A stretch of 64,000 nt of DNA from Torymus aiolomorphi (lineage: Eukaryota; Arthropoda; Insecta; Hymenoptera; Torymidae), in NCBI GenBank assembly GCA_036365515.1, contig CM070874.1:242798430-242862429 (forward strand). The letters run 5' to 3'. Below, one piece after another: positions 60,563 through 64,000 of the stretch (its first letter is position 1; each line of letters starts with the position of its first letter). The notes beneath the pieces were generated by a model. The model made no database searches. It saw only the letters and a program-made list of their open reading frames with translations, and was not told the DNA's origin. The position numbers and the translations under genes were made by a program.

Positions 60563-60745
60563 TCAACGGGGACAACATCGCCAAGACGTCGCCTCCTCGC
60601 GCGCCATGTCGCCGTCGCCATCGTGACTGTTCTTGCGGTATCTACTAATATCGAGTACACGTAGGCGCGCTCGGCGCCGGCCTCGTGTGAATTTGCTATC
60701 ACGGGTCGGCGTCGAGAGCGTGAGCACGAGGCTCGTTGAACATCG
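60563..60745 (-). repeat. GC-rich block, copy 4 (right arm mirror)
   Basis: Reverse complement of 56,607-56,789 with only one or two changes (for example CATAGCGCGC against CATGGCGCGC). Confidence 0.8.
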
Positions 60746-63700
60746 TTTCTTCTTTTTCCACATTAAGCAAAATATGATCAATAAAATTATTCTAATGTTG
60801 TAGGTGTGTTACATGTCTCTATTATTTACTTACAGTTGTATCGGTACATTACAATTGTTATAATAATAAAGTTAATTCTATATTTTTAATTAAATTGATT
60901 ATTTTTTAAAATGTAATACTTGCAAATAATTATACTAACATTCTAATGAAACATTTGCACGATAATATATTATCGTTCAAAGTTTCATTAAACTGTTATT
61001 CTTCATTTATAAGCAGTATTAAACTACTAAATAATAAATAAATTGAGTTATATATCAAGCAGAGCATATTCCCGGATTTTGGAAAAAATCATGTAATTGA
61101 TCACAAGATTTTTTTCAATAGGGCATACGCTCTATTTGGTCATATTCAGGGTGGCGAAAATACTATTTGTACCGAAATACATATTTTTATACTTTTATAA
61201 AATAAAACATTTAAAAATATATACATCTGTTTAATTTTTTCAGTTTGTTTTATTTACATCTCTAGTTTCATATTAGAAAATAAATTAAAACGATTAAATT
61301 AATTTAAACAATTAATTACAGTAAAAAATAGTATTAATTCATTTAATATTGTTAGTGGAAACATGAGACTCGCATGAGACTTACATGAGAATTTGGCATG
61401 ACTCACCTGAGAATCACGTGAGATTCAAGTGAGTCTCATATGAATTTTTCAGCCGAATTGTCTACATCCATGTGGATTAGTTGGAAGCCACGTGGATTTT
61501 TCAAATCGGGCTGGTTCTCAGAATCCACATGGATTTCAAATAATCCACATGGATTTTCATCATGGATATCCGCGTGGATGATCCACGCGGATATCCATTT
61601 GAATCCATGTGGAATCCATGTCAATCCACGTGGAAATCCACGAGGATATCCACATGGATTATCCACGTGGAAATCCGCGTGGATATTTTCAACAGGGATC
61701 TATTATTATGTGTGCGAAAGCTAAAAGTAAATTACTATGTAAAAAAGTTGCAATCAAAGTAATTGAAAAACAATTTAGCAATTGTATATTCCAATACCCA
61801 GACAAGAACTTTTTCTCAATAATTTTCAAATAAAATATGGTTTTCTTACTTAACCTTTGCATCATGAAATTTGATAAACTTTTCAGTGTAAACTACAATT
61901 AAATAATTGACTTATGGATCTTAATGATTTGTAAGATTGTAAATTACATAATTTATGAATTTTCACATGAAGCGAAGGCTTAATAAGAGCACCATATTTT
62001 ATTTGAAAATTATTGAGTAAGAAATATTTGTCTGCGTAATGGAGTATACAATTGCTAAATTGTTTTTCAACTACTTTGATTCCAACTTTTTTACACTAAT
62101 TTACTTTTTAGATTTGGCAGAAAATGTGGCATTAGGAAAAAATTTGCTTTTTATTTGTAGAATATGTTTATATTTATTTTATGATCCATTTGCAAAGTTT
62201 GAGGATTTTGTTTCTGAATATTGTCATAAAATGAAAAATACATTAAATATCTATTTTCAACAATATTTTTGAAAGGCTTGTAAGTAATAAAATTTATATT
62301 TACTTTCCTACATTTTCAATGGAAGCCGCTTACACTGTTAATAAACTCTACATGTATTCTTGATATCTACACGAAACAGAATTTTATAAATAATCTATTA
62401 TTATGTGTGCCGAAGCTAAAAGTAAATTACTATGTAAAAAAGTTGCAATCAAAGTAGTTGAAAAATAATTTAGCCATTTATATTCCAATACCCAGACCAG
62501 AACTTCTTACTCAATAATTTTCAAATAAAATATGGTTTTCTTACTAAACCTTCGCATCATGAAATTTGATAAACTTTTTAGTGTAAACTACAATTAAATA
62601 ATTGACTTATGGATCTTAATGATTTGTAAGATTGTAAATTACATAATTTATGAATTTTCACATGAAGCGAATGCTTAATAAGAGCACCATATTTTATTTG
62701 AAAATTATTGAGTAAGAAATATTTGTCTGCGTAATGGAGTATACAATTGCTAAATTGTTTTTCAACTACTTTGATTGCAACTTTTTATACTAATTTACTT
62801 TTAGCTTTGGCTAAAAATGTGGCTTGTAATTTGTAGCATTGGGAAAAAATTTGCTTTTTATTTGTAGAATATGTTTATATTTATTTTATGATCCATTTGC
62901 ATAGTTTGAGGATTTTGTTGCTGAATATTGTCATAAAATGAAAAATACATTAAATATCTATTTTCAATAATATTTTTGAAAGGCTTGTAAGTAATAAAAT
63001 TTATATTTACTTTCCTACATTTTCAATGGAAGCCGCTTACACTGTTAATAAACTCTACATGTATTCTTGATATCTACTCGAAACAGAATTTTATAAGTAA
63101 TCTATTATTATGTGTGCGAAAGCTAAAAGTAAATTACTATGTAAAAAAGTTGCAATCAACGTAGTTGAAAAATAATTTAGCAATTGTATATTCCAATGCC
63201 CAGACAAGAACTTCTTACTCAATAATTTTCAAGTAAAATATGGTTTTCTTATTAAACCTTCGCATCATGAAATTTCATAAACTATTCAGTGTAAATTACA
63301 ATTAAATAATTGGATTATGGATCTTAATGATTTATAAGATTGTAATTTACATAATTTATGAAATTTCACATGAAGCGAAGACTTACTAAGAACACCATAT
63401 TGTATTTGAAAATTAATGAGTAAGAAGTATTTGTCTGCGCATTGGAGTATACAATTGCTAAATCGTTTTTCAACTACTTTGATCGCAACTTTTTACATAT
63501 TACTTTACTTTTGGCTTTTGCACATATAATAATAGATTACTTATGAAATTGAATTTGGAATAGATATGAAGATTACAAAGAGAGTTTATTAACAGTGTAA
63601 ACGGCTCCCATTGGAAATTTAGAAAAGTAAATATAAGTGCTATTACTTATAAGTCTGTTGAAAATATTGTTGAAAATAGATGTTTAATGGATTTTTCATG

Positions 63701-64000
63701 CTTTGAAAACTTCAGCGGCAAGATCCATAACATGAGATATATGAATAATATTATGATCTGAAATTCAGCGGGTTGACAAAAATACCAATTATTGGTTTCT
63801 ATTGATATTTAAAAAGTATAGAATTCTTTTCAAGAGGGTTTACCAATATTGTTCCTGGGCACATTTTAAATAGTTTTTAATAAAGGATCAGAAACATTTT
63901 TGTTGAATAAAAATTATTATAGTTATAACTCACAAAGCCTTAACGATTCTAAAATTTGATCTGCTGACCCCACGTGAAGTATCTTCTCTGTTCTTTTAAT

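Larger units (their letters stand above)
55655..61697. mobile_element. inner 6,043-bp palindromic fold-back element nested in the outer one
   Basis: The ends are CCCTGTTGAAAATATCC at 55,655 and its complement ending at 61,697. Arms of ~3.0 kb mirror almost without indels (position sum 117,352) to a centre near 58,676. Moving inward from each end: a CCACGTGGAT word array (~240 bp); a GAGTCTCATGTGA word array (to ~55,998); an AT-rich segment; CCCTATTGAAAAAATC with a short GATCAATTACATG word (56,230); the GC-rich block; AT-rich DNA; and a GC-richer centre with GAGAGG tracts. Removing it (with the flanking ATs) restores the uninterrupted AGTAATCTATT seen in related copies. There is no transposase. 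Confidence 0.85.
51224..64000. mobile_element. outer giant palindromic (fold-back) element, right end outside the window
   Basis: The left end is CCCTATTGAAAAATATC at 51,224 with a GCGCGAT word array to ~51,350. The left arm from at least 52,213 mirrors the right arm (55,083-55,652, then 61,700-64,000) once the nested 6-kb element is removed. Position sums stay at 116,213-116,214 across 2.3 kb, so there is almost no net length change. The centre is ~55,083. The arms consist of the ATTTTCAAATAAAATATGG-type family plus one GC-rich block. No transposase frame is present. By symmetry the right end should lie near window coordinate 64,990. Confidence 0.75.

Noticed and set aside
55655..61697. Palindrome as a sequencing fold-back artefact
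   Set aside because: Arms differ by scattered substitutions and small indels (for example around 57,280 and 60,085), and the element has a clear insertion point in repeated host sequence. Raw reads should still be checked.

Overview
This is an AT-rich eukaryotic, almost certainly arthropod and probably insect, window made largely of transposable elements and repeats. The evidence is the element mix (BEL/Pao retroelement, P/THAP9-type transposase, Tc5-type transposase, protein-primed family-B DNA polymerase), introns of only 62-65 bp, metazoan TATA promoters, histone-type 3' stem-loops and many (GA)n/(TA)n/(CA)n tracts. I see no rRNA, no convincing tRNA, and no obvious host housekeeping gene. 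The species cannot be named from the sequence.

Layout. 1-1,050: a 453-bp tandem duplication ending in a GA tract. 1,203-4,194: a pol-less BEL/Pao element on the minus strand. 5,990-12,500: a dispersed repeat and several fold-back 'word array' elements, built from a short oligonucleotide repeated in one orientation and then in the other. 13,100-16,100: LTR-like sequence. 19,106-22,245: a broken P/THAP9-type transposase. 24,060-25,400: a ~92-bp satellite with an orientation switch. 29,062-34,545: a Tc5-like transposon with 1,267-bp inverted repeats and a TTA duplication, inserted in a repeat whose empty copy lies near 6,950. 35,700-38,600: repeated GC-rich segments and GA tracts.

38,700-45,825 is the most gene-like part and looks like a virus-like (Polinton/adintovirus-type) module. 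It has three short genes for acidic, proline-rich proteins with basic C-termini, a small two-exon gene on the minus strand, and a three-exon protein-primed DNA polymerase that is cut off before its last catalytic motif. Each of the three short genes is followed 2-3 nt after its stop by a stem-loop matching the replication-dependent histone mRNA 3' end (6-bp stem, four-base pyrimidine loop), and then by a second one. The first gene has six further tandem copies. All twelve stem-loops lie on the sense strand of the neighbouring gene. I infer S-phase-coupled expression of a replicating element; this is untested.

45,820-64,000 is a set of very large, nearly perfect palindromes. An outer palindrome (left end about 51,224, centre about 55,083) runs off the right edge. 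A second palindrome of 6,043 bp (55,655-61,697) is inserted in its right arm. Their ends and the smaller word-array elements elsewhere share a terminal motif close to CCCTATTGAAAAATATC, followed by arrays of a short palindromic word that differs from copy to copy. No transposase is visible in them. The histone-type stem-loop genes and this fold-back family are the two best candidates for something undescribed.
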